A stretch of DNA of 64,000 nt from positions 558,001 to 622,000 of the forward strand of contig CATKHW010000062.1 of assembly GCA_949752795.1 (NCBI GenBank), written 5' to 3'. The notes beneath the pieces are model-generated. The model searched no databases. It had not been told where the DNA came from and saw only the letters and a list, made by a program, of their open reading frames with translations. The stretch is from Hyperoodon ampullatus. Taxonomy: Eukaryota > Chordata > Mammalia > Artiodactyla > Ziphiidae. Made by a program: the position numbers and the translations under genes. Below, piece by piece: positions 62,732-64,000 of this stretch. Each line of letters opens with the position of its first letter. Position 1 is the first letter of the stretch.

Positions 62732-64000
62732 TATTCAGGAGAAAACGCATACGCCCTTTTTGGCCAAGCAAGCAAGCGGGCAATGCAAATCTGCACTACA
62801 AAGAAGTATCACTTCCCACCGGTCAAAAGGGACATCCACAAAATGTGTAAAAACCAGAAAGGCAAGACAGGCCGTGGAGAACAGGGAGCCTTGTTATGCT
62901 GATGGGCGGGATATAAACTGCCAACTGCCTCTCTGGAGGAGTGCATTGTGTTCCCTAAAACAAGTAAACAACAGAGCTACAGAGCCAAGGGCACTACCAG
63001 TCTAGGGAATATACCTTGGGAAAACTGAAAACAATAAGACAGAGCAACCCCAAAATTTAGGGCTGCACTGCTTACAAGGACCTCAACTTGGGTACACCTT
63101 AAATATCCCAGGAAATATAAAAATGGTTCAAAAAATTGTGGTACTTACGTACGATGGAATATCCCTCAGCCATGAAATCAATGTCATAAGACCAGTAGCA
63201 GCAAAATGGGTGGATTCAGGTACGATGATTCTAAGTGAAATAAGTCACAGGGAAAAAGAAACTTATTATAAGATATCACTTATGAAGATCCTGTAAACAT
63301 GGCTACACTTGAACTGAGTTAGGACAGAGAACAGTGTCTCACATTTAGAAAACACTCTAATGCCTGCTTAAGGGGGAAGGAGAGGTGGGGTGATGCATAA
63401 AAACAGAGGTTGATATAAGCACAGGTACCGTTCCAAAATGCTACTATGGAATAGACAAGACCTACACCTTCCTCAGTGAAAGGGACTCAAAACCCCATAT
63501 TTCCCGCAGAGGAATATATCTGACTAGTAAGAATCTTAAAACCTATGTATTGATATGTCTCTGTAAGGGAATCAAGTGTGTCTAGACTGGCATAAACATG
63601 GCAGCGAGAATCAGCTCAAACCCACTATAAAAAGGAATTTCAAAAACAAAACAAAAAAACTGGGAAATTCTTTACAATTCCTTCAGGGTCTCTGATGAAA
63701 GCTGCAATGACCCTATCTACAACGACAGCTGGATGTGGCATAAGGAGGTACACTTGGGACTGAGACGATTGGTGAGATTGGGTGAGCAAATGCAGACCCT
63801 TTAAAGCAATAATGCATGGCACACATTCCATGGGTCCGAACTCTCCAGGTTGAAGGGAATATTACTACAGCTATAACATGTGCGGGAAACATAGAGAACG
63901 GACACACTGTGAATACGAAAGGTTTCTAAAACTCAAAGAATAGTCCCTCTCCTGGTGCTCCGGTTTGACTTTCCATCTGCTTTACTATCAACCTCCCAAC
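62732..64000 (+). repeat. Satellite monomer 27 (partial, runs off the window)
   Basis: Core type. The window ends in the unassigned half, about 470 bp before the next palindrome would be expected. Variants include GAAAACAATAAG near 63027 and CAAAATGCTACTATGG near 63433. Confidence 0.9.

Larger units (their letters stand above)
16107..64000 (+). repeat. Common cetacean satellite array, about 27 monomers of about 1738 bp
   Basis: Head-to-tail monomers in one orientation. Centre-to-centre distances of the junction palindrome are 1735-1740 bp in all intervals except one, which is 235 bp longer because of a SINE. The strand given is the sense of the L1-derived half. The array starts at about 16107 inside the ORF2-derived part of a monomer (ATAAGATATCAC) and runs off the right end of the window. 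Size, L1 content and the cetacean SINEs identify it as the common cetacean satellite. It is non-coding heterochromatic DNA in the known cases. Confidence 0.92.

Noticed and set aside
16107..64000. CENP-B box in the satellite monomer
   Set aside because: I looked for TTCG-N4-A-N2-CGGG on candidate TTCG sites such as CTTCGACAATGATGC and GTTCGCACAGG and found no match on the + strand by eye. A motif scan of both strands would be decisive.
1..64000. Telomeric TTAGGG tracts, rRNA or tRNA genes
   Set aside because: None seen. The only tRNA-like sequences are the SINE heads.

Overview
The window is cetacean (whale) repetitive DNA with no protein-coding gene that I can support. The host call rests on two things. 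First, a satellite of about 1.74 kb whose monomer contains the 3' end of a LINE-1 element matches the 'common cetacean satellite'. Second, there are two full-length tRNA-derived SINEs of the CHR type (cetacean/hippo/ruminant). From memory, a monomer of about 1.74-1.76 kb fits baleen whales and non-delphinoid toothed whales better than dolphins (about 1.58 kb). Species is not decidable by eye.

Layout. Positions 1 to about 16106 are one uninterrupted, degenerate minisatellite with a 24-25 bp unit. It has at least three tiers of order: the 24-25 bp unit, local blocks of about 172 bp (seven units), and long copies of about 2.2-3.6 kb that each begin with the same junction signature (positions 1, 3313, 6489, 10125, 12367, 15075). 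A young CHR SINE (5981-6216, 45 uninterrupted A) sits in the second long copy only. Positions about 16107-64000 are a head-to-tail array of about 27 satellite monomers, all in one orientation, with a second CHR SINE at 50568-50788.

Each satellite monomer has two halves. One half (about 0.93 kb) is a 5'-truncated L1: the ORF2 C-terminal region, 3' UTR and A-rich tail, sense on the + strand. The other half (about 0.77 kb) I cannot assign. At the 5' L1/non-L1 junction lies an inverted repeat of 37+37 bp with no spacer. It is a perfect 74-bp palindrome in 7 of the 27 copies and has one to three mismatches in most of the rest. The three copies nearest the minisatellite have 7, 5 and 3 mismatches, and the fourth is perfect. 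I phased the monomers on the centre of this palindrome.

The satellite array shows divergent edge monomers next to the minisatellite and dimeric higher-order repeats of about 3.47 kb. It also shows a recent duplication of about 2.9 kb, mosaic monomers with mappable switch points, and monomers nine units apart that share private variants. Many open frames exist, but they are by-products of L1 remnants or of minisatellite periodicity. Nothing here works as a gene system. The palindrome-bearing, L1-derived satellite and its homogenisation history are the most interesting content.
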